NCBI GenBank assembly: GCA_963510375.1 | Contig: CAUPES010000024.1 | Location: 1 to 9,193, forward strand | Direction: 5' to 3' | Length of the DNA: 9,193 bases | Source of the DNA: Fastidiosipila sp963510375 | Lineage (GTDB): Bacteria; Bacillota; Clostridia; Saccharofermentanales; Fastidiosipilaceae | Shown: piece by piece, positions 1 through 6,203 of the stretch | Position numbering within the stretch: the stretch's first letter is position 1 | Layout of the letters: every line of letters begins with the position of its first letter | The notes under the pieces: generated by a model | What the model saw: the letters and a program-made list of their open reading frames with translations, nothing else | Database searches by the model: none | What the model was told of the DNA's origin: nothing | Made by a program: the position numbers and the translations under genes

Positions 1-369
1 TTCGTTATTTACTTTAAAGCCTACTGCAATAATTGCTTGTAGGTTATAGTGTTTTACTTCTCTTGAAACATTTCTAGAACCTTCTTTTTGAACTATTAGG
101 AATTTCCTAATAGTTGCTTCTTCTTGTAATTCACTATCGGTGTAGACTTTTTTAAGATGTTCATTTATTGTGGCTACACTAACATCATAAAGAGCTGCCA
201 TCATCTTTTGAGTTAACCAAATATTTTCATCTTCATATCTAATTTCAATAGCCTCATGGTCATCACCGTTAGCTGCAATAAAGGTCAAGTATTCAGCAGT
301 AGATGACCTAATTTGAAGTTCTTTTTTATCTTGATTTTCGATTTTGTTTTTATCCATTCTGTTACTCAC
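1..369 (-). CDS. RhuM-family protein, N-terminal part (runs off left edge)
   Basis: This is an open minus-strand frame of 123 codons, complete at its start and cut by the left window edge. The chosen start is GTG at 369. A GGAGG lies 5 nt upstream of it (minus strand, about 379-375), whereas the in-frame ATG at 357 would be 17 nt away. After a charged, probably disordered leader of about 20 residues comes the characteristic block of the virulence RhuM family (Pfam Virulence_RhuM): IEIRYEDENIWLTQKMMAAL, then the helix-turn-helix-like YDVSVATINEHLKKV, then IRKFLIVQKEG and HYNLQAIIAVGFKVNNE. RhuM was named from Salmonella pathogenicity island 3. Homologues are common on genomic islands and inside type I restriction-modification loci, but the biochemical role is not established. 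The family is usually about 300 residues or more, so over half is missing here. Family assignment is confident; function is unknown. Confidence 0.88.
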   Translation of the reverse strand, partial: MSNRMDKNKIENQDKKELQIRSSTAEYLTFIAANGDDHEAIEIRYEDENIWLTQKMMAALYDVSVATINEHLKKVYTDSELQEEATIRKFLIVQKEGSRNVSREVKHYNLQAIIAVGFKVNNE

Positions 370-799
370 AATTTCCTCCAAATATAATTTCTCATCTACT
401 TTTAAATAAGGGAACTAATCATGAATACAATAATATAATGAAATAGGGAATTTATCATCATGCTTTTTGTTGTCGGCAATTGATGATTGATTACATGATA
501 TGAAGTAATTTATTGTTTAATAGGTGAGGATTAGATTTCAGTTTCTAGGATGATAATTTAAGTAGTTTATTTCAGCTTAATAAAAATGAATTAGTATATA
601 TATATTCTAAAACTATGTTGTACTACCACCATTTTTTTGTGTAGGCAATTTCAATCCTTTGCCATCACTAATCATATACCTCATTTTCGCTTGAAAATAT
701 TAACAAATATGCTATAAATTGCGAAAGTTATTTGTCGTGTATATAATTGAAATATCTATATAAATATTTTAAACAAACATAAAGGAGAAGAAAATTCAT
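370..799. other. AT-rich intergenic region between divergent genes
   Basis: This 430-bp stretch separates the minus-strand RhuM gene from the plus-strand surface protein gene. I see no convincing coding frame. It must carry two divergent promoters. The rightward one is clear (719-747); the leftward one is not, because several AT-rich candidates near 420-480 lack a good -35 box. A 7-bp inverted repeat (ATCATCA at 454-460, TGATGAT at 481-487, 20-nt spacer) and a 5-bp GGCAA/TTGCC repeat near 644-663 are present, but both are too weak in such AT-rich DNA to call. Confidence 0.6.
719..747 (+). promoter_or_regulatory. Sigma-A-type promoter for the surface protein gene
   Basis: A -35 box TTGCGA (719-724) is followed by exactly 17 bp and a perfect -10 box TATAAT (742-747). 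This gives a predicted transcript start near 754 and a 5' leader of about 45 nt. A purine-rich ribosome binding site, AAAGGAG (781-787), precedes the ATG at 800 with a 12-nt gap, slightly long but extended by the AAG that follows. Nothing in the short leader looks structured. Confidence 0.7.
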
Positions 800-2239
800 A
801 TGAAAAAGATTAGAATTTTATCTTTAATGTTATCAGTAGCTTTACTTATAGCACCAATGGGAATTAAAGCTCAGGAAACTGAACCTGAAACTATTGTAAA
901 AACTCCAATTGAGTTTAATGATAAGGCAGCATCAGGTGGTCGTATAAGATTTAATGAAGCTTATAATGGTACTTATATTAGACCAGAGAATTGGAAGGTA
1001 GCTGAAAGGGTTGGTTACAAGCACGTTGCAACAGAATATAATTTTGTTAATGGTGGTTTTAACATGGTGGCAAAATATGACCCAATTCCAATTCTATCCG
1101 AAAGAAAAGTCGCTAAAGAGTTAGCAGGAGATTTAGAAGACGGTAATTTTGCTAAGATATTTAACGCAGACTTTGCAGAATTAACATATAGAGCTGATAA
1201 AGGTGGATTATTGAATGGCGAAGATTTAATGTATTATGTAGTTAAGAATGCTACAAATGGTTTGATAACTAACTATAACATTCGCTTTAGAGATTTAGAT
1301 AAAGCAAACCCTGATTTAGGTGGCTTTACACATCCAACTCCTGTAGCGGACGAAGGTTATAAATTCGTTGGTTGGGAATTAACAGGCGCTGTTACAAGTC
1401 CTGATGAAGTTATTCATGGAAATGTAGAAGCAATTGCTAAATTCAAGAAAATCCATACTGTTACTTTTGACTCAAAAGGTGGTAGTGAAATTCAACCACA
1501 ATCCATTTTGGACGGTGGAAAAATCAAAAATCTAGAAACACCTACATTAGAAGGTAAGACTTTTGAGGGCTGGTACACAGTCGATGGAAAATTGTTTGAT
1601 AACAACACAGAAGTAACCAAAGATATTACTTTATACGCCAAATGGTCTGTATTGGCTTCAAAAATCAATCAATTACCTGAGTTAGAAGTTAAAAATATTA
1701 CCATAAAACTTGGGGACAAATTAGATTTAAAATCATTAATTGTTAAAGCGTCAGATGCAGAAGACGGAAATGATTTAAAAGATAAAGTAACTATCAATGA
1801 TAAGTATTTAGACATTAAGGCACATGGTAGATACCAAGTTTTTTACACATTGAAAGATAGTCAAGGTGCAGAAGTTGAAGCAGTTGCAATAGTTACTGTT
1901 GAAATGAAGAACCCACCTGTTGGACCAAACGTACCAGGTGAAACAAGCAAAGAAACAAGCAAAAAAACAAGTAAATCAAATGAAAGCAAGGCAACAGAAA
2001 GCAAGGCAACTGAAAATAAGAAAACTACTGAAACAAGTAGGACTGACAGTAAAGCCACAAGCTCTGAAACAAAATCAACAAAGGGTAATGTTACAACCTC
2101 AACAAAAGGTAGTTCAATGCCTGCTAAGACTGAGAAAGACTTATCTAAGACTGGTGTAACAATTCCACTTGCTGCGATATGTGCTATTGGTTCAGCTTTA
2201 GTTACAGTCGTTGGTGTAAAACGTAAAACAGAAAAATAA
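800..2239 (+). CDS. Cell-wall-anchored surface protein with InlB-type repeats
   Basis: This 479-residue secreted protein is probably linked covalently to peptidoglycan by sortase. Residues 1-24 form a signal peptide (MKKIR, hydrophobic core, likely cut after IKA). Residues about 124-214 resemble adhesin modules containing ADKGGLLNGED and DEGYKFVGWE. Residues 219-282 are a good Listeria-Bacteroides (InlB B-type) repeat: HTVTFDSKGG, then EGKTFEGWYT, then DITLYAKW. Residues about 290-370 resemble a bacterial Ig-like/DUF5011 domain (LKSLIVKASDAEDG, GRYQVFYTLKDSQGAEV). Residues 372-447 are a Thr/Ser/Lys/Glu-rich stalk with short tandem repeats. The C-terminus has the sorting-signal layout: LSKTG (448-452), a hydrophobic segment (453-473) and the basic tail KRKTEK. 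LSKTG departs from LPXTG by Ser for Pro. Family knowledge suggests adhesion or surface display; no ligand can be read from the sequence. It appears monocistronic, with its own promoter and a downstream hairpin. No sortase gene lies in this window. Confidence 0.85.
   Translation: MKKIRILSLMLSVALLIAPMGIKAQETEPETIVKTPIEFNDKAASGGRIRFNEAYNGTYIRPENWKVAERVGYKHVATEYNFVNGGFNMVAKYDPIPILSERKVAKELAGDLEDGNFAKIFNADFAELTYRADKGGLLNGEDLMYYVVKNATNGLITNYNIRFRDLDKANPDLGGFTHPTPVADEGYKFVGWELTGAVTSPDEVIHGNVEAIAKFKKIHTVTFDSKGGSEIQPQSILDGGKIKNLETPTLEGKTFEGWYTVDGKLFDNNTEVTKDITLYAKWSVLASKINQLPELEVKNITIKLGDKLDLKSLIVKASDAEDGNDLKDKVTINDKYLDIKAHGRYQVFYTLKDSQGAEVEAVAIVTVEMKNPPVGPNVPGETSKETSKKTSKSNESKATESKATENKKTTETSRTDSKATSSETKSTKGNVTTSTKGSSMPAKTEKDLSKTGVTIPLAAICAIGSALVTVVGVKRKTEK
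1940..2026 (+). repeat. Short tandem repeats encoding the stalk of the surface protein
   Basis: Two in-frame repeat blocks are visible. A 12-bp unit GAAACAAGCAAA occurs at 1940-1951 and 1952-1963, with a diverged third copy at 1964-1975, encoding ETSK, ETSK, KTSK. A 15-bp unit beginning GAAAGCAAGGCAAC occurs at 1982-1996 and 1997-2011, with a weaker copy at 2012-2026, encoding ESKAT, ESKAT, ENKKT. Both unit lengths are multiples of three, so copy-number changes would lengthen or shorten the stalk without breaking the frame. A run of seven A lies within the third 12-bp unit. Confidence 0.75.
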
Positions 2240-2270
2240 TTTATAAAATTTAATTTTTAAAAAGGTATGA

Positions 2271-2330
2271 TTAGCCCCTCAATCCAGTCACAAAAAAGTT
2301 AAAGGATGAAAGGGGCTAAATTATTTCTTA
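2271..2330 (+). terminator. Hairpin terminator after the surface protein gene
   Basis: The 9-bp arms TTAGCCCCT (2271-2279) and AGGGGCTAA (2311-2319) are perfectly complementary. After a small internal loop they are extended by ATCC/GGAT, leaving an 18-nt apical loop. The 3' side runs into T-rich TTATTTCTT. The loop is larger than in a classical intrinsic terminator and the T tract is interrupted, so efficiency may be moderate. It lies 31 nt after the stop codon at 2239, where a terminator is expected. The 3' half also overlaps an alternative pairing with 2349-2358. Confidence 0.6.
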
Positions 2331-2403
2331 GACAAAATCACGCTTAGATCATCCTTTAGCCAGCTATAAAACACTTCAAAATTCTCCCTCGTAACCCATA
2401 AAC

Positions 2404-2430
2404 TTGATTTTTTTGATAAAAAGATATAAT
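2404..2430 (+). promoter_or_regulatory. Probable promoter of the LysM protein gene
   Basis: A perfect -10 box TATAAT (2425-2430) lies 15 bp after TTGATT (2404-2409). That spacing is short for sigma-A, and shifting to 17 bp gives a poor -35 box, so the assignment rests mainly on the -10 element and on lying between the upstream hairpin and the next gene. Transcription would begin near 2437, leaving a leader of about 200 nt before the ATG at 2638. Confidence 0.45.
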
Positions 2431-2637
2431 ATCTCATGAGTTCGCAGAAATAATTTTATAAAAAGGAGTAAATTATTTCTAATAACGCGACATCAAGACA
2501 AAGGAAAAAAGTATTATTTAACTTATTTCATATCACTACAAGTTAGTGTTTCGCTTTAATTTCTCATTTTTTTATTTAATTGAATATTTATCGAGAAATT
2601 AGCAAGTGATTGTCTTAACTTGAACAGGAGAAGAATT
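2431..2637 (+). promoter_or_regulatory. Long, potentially structured 5' leader of the LysM gene
   Basis: About 200 nt separate the predicted promoter from the LysM start codon. The leader contains an orphan ribosome-binding-like AAAAGGAG (2461-2468) not followed by ATG, GTG or TTG at normal spacing. It also has a small hairpin CACTA/TAGTG (2534-2548) and a 9-bp AT-rich stem TAATTTCTC (2557-2565) with GAGAAATTA (2593-2601). A 5-bp CAAGT/ACTTG pair (2603-2607 with 2618-2622) lies just before the true ribosome binding site AGGAG (2626-2630). I do not recognise a known riboswitch; in particular I cannot see the conserved core of the c-di-AMP (ydaO) class that often controls cell-wall genes. Function is unproven. 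Confidence 0.35.
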
Positions 2638-3630
2638 ATGTTAGACAAAATTAAAACCATCTTGAGTAATTCTCTTTCTAAAATGAAAGAAAAGTTTTCT
2701 CAAGATAAAAATAAACTAGAAAGTGCTTATTTAATTAGGACTGCTAGCTTTGCTGTAGCAATGTTGGCAATTGCAGGAACAGCTTCATTCTTTCAAAATG
2801 ATAAGTTCACTGAAAGAAACAGCAATTTAAATGCAAACGAGACAACAATTACATCAAATAAAAATGATGCTGAACTAGATTCTGAAATGGCACTTTACCT
2901 AGACAAAGGTCACAACCGTAGTAGCGATGAATTAGATTTAGCTAAAGAAACAAAAGAAACAACAAAAGCAAAAGAAACAAGCTCAGCTACAACAAAAACT
3001 GCTGCTAAAGCAACAACAAGCACAAGCACTGCCACTAAAGCAACTACAGCTGCTACTAAAGCAACTAAGACTGTAACCGTTGCAGCTGGTGAAGGCTGGT
3101 GGCATGTAGGTGAACGTGCCGGTGTAGATTATAGATATCTTGCAGTATTCAATGGAAAAAATTGGAACGAAAATGTCTATACAGGACAAGTTCTTAAAGT
3201 CCCTACAGCAGAAGAATTAGCAAAAATTGAATTACCAGCAGAAACTCAAACCTCAACACAAGCTCAAGCAAATACAAATAGTAATACAGCTCAAGCTACA
3301 CAAGCACCCGTACAGAGCGCTGCTCCTGCAGCATCAAGTGCATATATATATTCAGTAAATGACTTGATTTTCCACGGTAGAATTAACTGGAGTGGAATGC
3401 AATATACTTTCTACTCACAATCAGTTCTTCCAGGGCATGGACTAAATATTCCAGGACGTCATGTTTCTGCTGCTGGATTTGTTTGTGATGGTGACGGCTA
3501 CATCGTCCTCGCAAGTGACTACTATGCTAGAGGTACAGTAATCAATACACCATTTGGTGCTCCAGGAAAGGTCTATGACGCTTTCGGTACTGGACAACCT
3601 TCATGGAGATTTGATGTTTACATTAGATAG
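2638..3630 (+). CDS. Membrane-anchored LysM protein with barrel-like C-terminus
   Basis: The start chosen is ATG at 2638, with AGGAGAAG (2626-2633) ideally placed. A TTG at 2620 is in frame but lies upstream of that site and would translate through it. The 330-residue product has a basic cytoplasmic N-terminus and a hydrophobic helix at about residues 36-52 that acts as an uncleaved anchor or signal. A Thr/Lys/Ala-rich linker follows (about 100-143). Residues 144-189 form a LysM-like peptidoglycan-binding domain (KTVTVAAGEGWWHVGERAGV to TGQVLKVP), then a Gln/Thr/Ala linker (201-235). The C-terminal 95 residues (TFYSQSVLPGHGLNIPGRHV, FVCDGDGYIVLASDYYARGT, TPFGAPGKVYDAF, DVYI) match a module I recall at the end of many Firmicutes LysM proteins. 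It resembles a double-psi beta-barrel as in 3D/RlpA-like proteins. I infer a cell-wall role, possibly binding or hydrolysis; I cannot assign catalytic residues. A strong terminator follows the stop. Confidence 0.82.
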   Translation: MLDKIKTILSNSLSKMKEKFSQDKNKLESAYLIRTASFAVAMLAIAGTASFFQNDKFTERNSNLNANETTITSNKNDAELDSEMALYLDKGHNRSSDELDLAKETKETTKAKETSSATTKTAAKATTSTSTATKATTAATKATKTVTVAAGEGWWHVGERAGVDYRYLAVFNGKNWNENVYTGQVLKVPTAEELAKIELPAETQTSTQAQANTNSNTAQATQAPVQSAAPAASSAYIYSVNDLIFHGRINWSGMQYTFYSQSVLPGHGLNIPGRHVSAAGFVCDGDGYIVLASDYYARGTVINTPFGAPGKVYDAFGTGQPSWRFDVYIR

Positions 3631-3678
3631 TTAAAAGTTTTAGCACTTGTTATTGCTAAGTAAAATTCAAAAATAATT

Positions 3679-3710
3679 AAGGAGGAAAATAATTTTCCTC
3701 CTTTTGTTTT
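3679..3710. terminator. Bidirectional intrinsic terminator between convergent genes
   Basis: The arms AAGGAGGAAAAT (3679-3690) and ATTTTCCTCCTT (3692-3703) are perfect 12-nt complements around one central base, so a stem of about 10 bp with a short AT loop would form. On the plus strand the stem runs into TTTTGTTTT, terminating the LysM gene 48 nt after its stop. On the minus strand it is followed by TTAATTATTTTTG, so it also serves the convergent minus-strand operon ending at 3735. The right arm resembles an anti-Shine-Dalgarno sequence, but the symmetry and T tracts make termination the better reading. Confidence 0.88.
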
Positions 3711-3734
3711 ATCTCGTAATTTTTCATTATTATC

Positions 3735-3956
3735 TTATTGCCTTCTATTATTACTGCCAATACCTCCAGCAACGAAAGCAATACCAGCTATAATAAATAA
3801 CCATTTGAAAGCTAAAACAATCAAGCCCAGTGCTATACCAAAAGCTAACATAAGCGCTACTCTTACAGCTATCCAAATTTTTCTTTCGTTTGAGTCTGTG
3901 TTTTTCCACTCAGCAATAGGATCCCAGCTTCTAATCTTGTTCCAAATGTACCCCAT
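3735..3956 (-). CDS. Small two-helix membrane protein, unknown function
   Basis: I do not recognise this 73-residue protein. The ATG at 3956 is chosen because GAGGTG (3968-3963, minus strand) sits 6 nt before it. A GTG at 3965 would add three residues but falls inside that ribosome binding site. The first 26 residues are polar with tryptophans at 5, 11 and 17 (MGYIWNKIRSWDPIAEWKNT), which may form an amphipathic interfacial helix. Residues about 27-50 and 51-67 are hydrophobic, giving one long or two closely spaced membrane helices. The tail is glycine-rich and basic (GGIGSNNRRQ). It is the last gene of the minus-strand run, 23 nt after the GIY-YIG gene and just before the shared terminator. 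Good initiation signals and frame integrity support it being real; its role cannot be inferred from the sequence. Confidence 0.7.
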   Translation of the reverse strand: MGYIWNKIRSWDPIAEWKNTDSNERKIWIAVRVALMLAFGIALGLIVLAFKWLFIIAGIAFVAGGIGSNNRRQ

Positions 3957-3979
3957 TTTTGACACCTCGTTTTAAATCT

Positions 3980-4324
3980 TTAGCTATGATAGCTACTATT
4001 TTGCCCTTGCTTAATTAAATCAAGTTTCTCTGTTCTAGTAAGTTGCTTAATCTGATACTCACGTGATTGAGCTGCACCTCGATTGCTTTGTGGCTCTTTG
4101 TATAATAGTTTGCACGGTCTGCGATTTCTAGTATATTTAGCACCTTTGCCTGAGTTATGTTCTTGCAAACGTTTATAAGGATCTTTCGCTATCCCAGTAT
4201 AAAGAGTGTTGTCACTGCATCTGAGAATATAAACCCAGTAAGGCGACTCTATTTTTTCGCCATTTTCCAGACTAATATCTTTTTTAACTTCGTCTAGTTT
4301 TGTAATCTCTTTCTCAGCTTCCAC
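3980..4324 (-). CDS. GIY-YIG endonuclease-domain protein (YhbQ/YazA type)
   Basis: This 114-residue single-domain protein belongs to the small bacterial GIY-YIG family typified by E. coli YhbQ and B. subtilis YazA. The motif halves are VYI (31-33) and YTG (42-44). Arg52 and His56 lie in DPYKRLQEHNSGKGAKYTR, and the metal-binding Glu89 lies in SREYQIKQLTRTEK, so the known catalytic set appears intact. Members are DNA nuclease-fold proteins linked to DNA repair or mismatch cleavage in some species; the cellular substrate is uncertain. About 28 residues precede the domain, against only a few in YhbQ, and they are charged and low in complexity. The GTG start at 4324 is the only reasonable one because an in-frame TAA lies four codons upstream, but its ribosome binding site is weak, so translation may be coupled to the TrmO gene 39 nt upstream. 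Confidence 0.87.
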   Translation of the reverse strand: MEAEKEITKLDEVKKDISLENGEKIESPYWVYILRCSDNTLYTGIAKDPYKRLQEHNSGKGAKYTRNRRPCKLLYKEPQSNRGAAQSREYQIKQLTRTEKLDLIKQGQNSSYHS

Positions 4325-4363
4325 TAATATCTCTTAATTCCTCTATAAATGATTGTGGTGGCT

Positions 4364-5101
4364 CTATAATTCTTCAACAGCGATAATTTTTGCTACTCCT
4401 GCCACTACCTGGAATTTCACGTTCTTGCCTTTGTACTCCATGCCATACACTCGTTCTGGATCATCTTGATACGCTGGTCTTGGATCCTGTGCTAGTATCG
4501 AATAAAGTTGTTCTAATTCACTTCCGTCAAAAATATCTTCAACAGACTTATCCCAAGTTACTTCCAATTTGGCTTGAGGTTTATCTGAGGCAAATCCAGA
4601 TTTTGCTTCTGGAATGCTGTCAACATATTTGATATAAGGCTTGATGTCCAATATAGGTGTTCCATCCACCAGATCTGCCCCAGATATTTCCAGTATAGGA
4701 CCTTGCTCTTTGTCCCAACGAAATCCTATTAACTCCACTGGACTCATACCTATCTGATTCGGTCTATTGGGAGATCTACTCGCCCACACACCAATTCTCG
4801 TATCACCAGCTAATCTCGGTGGTCTAACTGTCGGTTGAAATTTCTCGCTCTTTTTATTCTCAGAGAAAACCCAAATCAACCACAAGTGAGATATTTGTTC
4901 TAGTCCTTTGAATGCAGATCTATCCCAATACTCTGGGCTAAAATGAATCTCTCCCGGAATATCCACCAAACGTGACTGTCTAGGTACACCAAACTTCTGA
5001 CTTAAATCACCTTTGTAATGAGCTATAACATTGAAGTTATAAGATTCTGCAGTGTTTTGCTCTTTTGTATTTGCTTTTTCGCACTCTTCTTTTTTGCCCA
5101 T
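4364..5101 (-). CDS. trmO: tRNA (t6A37) N6-methyltransferase TrmO
   Basis: TrmO (TsaA/YaeB family) methylates N6-threonylcarbamoyladenosine at position 37 of certain ANN-decoding tRNAs with S-adenosylmethionine, giving m6t6A. The 245-residue length matches the 235-residue E. coli protein. The family blocks are present in order: KFGVPRQSRLV (36-46), GLEQISHLWLIWVF (66-79), the signature RPPRLAGDTRIGVWASRS followed by PNRPNQIGMSPVEL (93-123), DLVDGTPILDIKPYIKYVDS (143-162) and ILAQDPRPAY (202-211). The extra length is a polar N-terminal stretch of about 20 residues. The gene begins 18 nt after the stop of the FemX-like gene. No clear ribosome binding site precedes its ATG, which suggests translational coupling. 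It is a housekeeping tRNA modification gene and has no obvious functional link to its neighbours. Homologues in some bacteria and archaea are only annotated as SAM-dependent methyltransferases. Confidence 0.93.
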   Translation of the reverse strand: MGKKEECEKANTKEQNTAESYNFNVIAHYKGDLSQKFGVPRQSRLVDIPGEIHFSPEYWDRSAFKGLEQISHLWLIWVFSENKKSEKFQPTVRPPRLAGDTRIGVWASRSPNRPNQIGMSPVELIGFRWDKEQGPILEISGADLVDGTPILDIKPYIKYVDSIPEAKSGFASDKPQAKLEVTWDKSVEDIFDGSELEQLYSILAQDPRPAYQDDPERVYGMEYKGKNVKFQVVAGVAKIIAVEEL

Positions 5102-5119
5102 ATTACTTTAATAAACTCA

Positions 5120-6151
5120 TTACTTTTCCAAATACTCTTCATATTTCTCTTCGTTAAAAACAACATCTAATTCACCAATGAACTTCAATAATCCTTCTTC
5201 ACCAGCGAAGCCTTTTTTAAACTTATACAAACCGTCACTACTATTGTCTGAGAACACACCACCAAAGTCGAAGTATCTTTTGCCTATTGAATGTGTCCAT
5301 TTAATCAATTCGAAGATCAACAAATCTCCTGCATTGTAGTTACGTTTGATGTTTGAAGTTGCTGCATATAGGTAGGCAACTTTTTTGCCAAAAGGTATTG
5401 AAATAGAGCCAGCTAAGTAATCTTCTTCGTGCTTGATAAAGTATAGTCTAGCATCTGGATATGCTTCTAATAGGCGTTTAAAATAGTCTTTGGGTCTGTG
5501 ATTAATACCTTGACGTTCTGCCATAATTTCAATTAACTCATAGAAAATATCTACTTCCTGGTCCGTAACATTCTTGCCTTCATAGTAGATAACTTCACTA
5601 TCCATTTTTAGGCCTTTACGAATACTATTTCTGGTTTTGCTCTTGAAAATATTTAAACCATATTCAGGATCGTCTTTGTCCCCTTCAAACTCATACTTCT
5701 CTAAATCCATCATTACATTCCAGCGTGGTTGCACCAGGGCGTGAAGATCGGTTTCTTTGCTTCTAAAAGTAAAACCTAGCTCTCTATATTTCTCTACCAA
5801 TTCATCATCTTCAAAAATCTCAGGATCCATTCTTAGCAAGAATGCATTGTATTTCTCAGCTAAAGGCTTAGTAGCTTCGATCAATTCTCTAACAGTTTCA
5901 ATATCATAAAAATTACAGACTGGACCTCGAGGAGCATACATAAACATTGAGCCTGGAACAGCTTCTATCATAATTATTGATAAGGCTGCCCTAATCTCAC
6001 CCTCTGAATCAGTTAAATAAACATATTCTCCTTGCCAGTTATTCTTCACATGAGCCCAAGCAGTATCTTGTGTAAATTGAGCATACTCATTTTTTCTTAC
6101 AAATTCGTTGTACTTATTAACTTCTTCCAGATTAATTTGATCTAAAATCAT
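5120..6151 (-). CDS. FemX/FemAB-type peptidoglycan bridge aminoacyltransferase
   Basis: Fem-family enzymes transfer an amino acid from aminoacyl-tRNA to the side chain of the stem-peptide lysine in a peptidoglycan precursor, building the interpeptide bridge at the inner membrane face. The 343-residue length fits the single-unit FemX of Weissella viridescens (about 335) rather than the longer coiled-coil FemA/FemB. The double GNAT-like fold shows as MYAPRGPVCNF (71-81), SKTRNSIRKGLKMDSEVIYY (171-190), AGSISIPFGKKVAYLYAATS (247-266), YFDFGGVF (293-300) and the conserved GLYKFKKGFAGEEG (307-320). The residue added cannot be told from sequence. The ATG at 6151 is preceded by AGGAG at 6 nt. It lies 52 nt after the ABC permease gene and 18 nt before trmO. 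Its place behind an antibiotic-type ABC exporter suggests an envelope role, but that is inference from context. Confidence 0.88.
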   Translation of the reverse strand: MILDQINLEEVNKYNEFVRKNEYAQFTQDTAWAHVKNNWQGEYVYLTDSEGEIRAALSIIMIEAVPGSMFMYAPRGPVCNFYDIETVRELIEATKPLAEKYNAFLLRMDPEIFEDDELVEKYRELGFTFRSKETDLHALVQPRWNVMMDLEKYEFEGDKDDPEYGLNIFKSKTRNSIRKGLKMDSEVIYYEGKNVTDQEVDIFYELIEIMAERQGINHRPKDYFKRLLEAYPDARLYFIKHEEDYLAGSISIPFGKKVAYLYAATSNIKRNYNAGDLLIFELIKWTHSIGKRYFDFGGVFSDNSSDGLYKFKKGFAGEEGLLKFIGELDVVFNEEKYEEYLEK

Positions 6152-6203
6152 TTACAGCTCCTAATCTAAACCTTTAATATTTAAATTTCTGAAATATAAA
6201 TTT

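Noticed and set aside
454..487. ATCATCA/TGATGAT inverted repeat in the left intergenic region
   Set aside because: It has only 7 AT-rich base pairs with a 20-nt spacer and no T tract, so it is neither a terminator nor a convincing operator.
1861..2159. Open frames on both strands overlapping the surface protein stalk
   Set aside because: They arise from the repetitive Thr/Ser/Lys codons of the real gene and give low-complexity peptides with no ribosome binding site.
2620..2637. TTG at 2620 as the start of the LysM protein
   Set aside because: It has no ribosome binding site of its own and the added codons read through the AGGAGAAG that serves the ATG at 2638.
2431..2637. c-di-AMP (ydaO-type) riboswitch before the LysM gene
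   Set aside because: The gene type fits this class, but the conserved core sequences are not visible and the region is too AT-rich; I kept it only as an unclassified leader.
2983..3189. Minus-strand frame opposite the LysM gene linker, Cys/Ser-rich
   Set aside because: It mirrors the repetitive Thr/Ala/Lys codons; there are no initiation signals and no recognisable domain.
3957..3965. GTG at 3965 as the start of the small membrane protein
   Set aside because: The GTG lies within the GAGGTG ribosome binding site that is correctly spaced for the ATG at 3956.
3981..3995. 15-bp imperfect palindrome TAGCTATGATAGCTA at the end of the GIY-YIG gene
   Set aside because: It consists of two copies of the self-complementary TAGCTA overlapping coding sequence and has no T tract; chance is likely.
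4390..4632. Plus-strand open frame opposite trmO
   Set aside because: It is antisense to a well-conserved gene, and its Leu/Pro-rich composition reflects the reverse complement.
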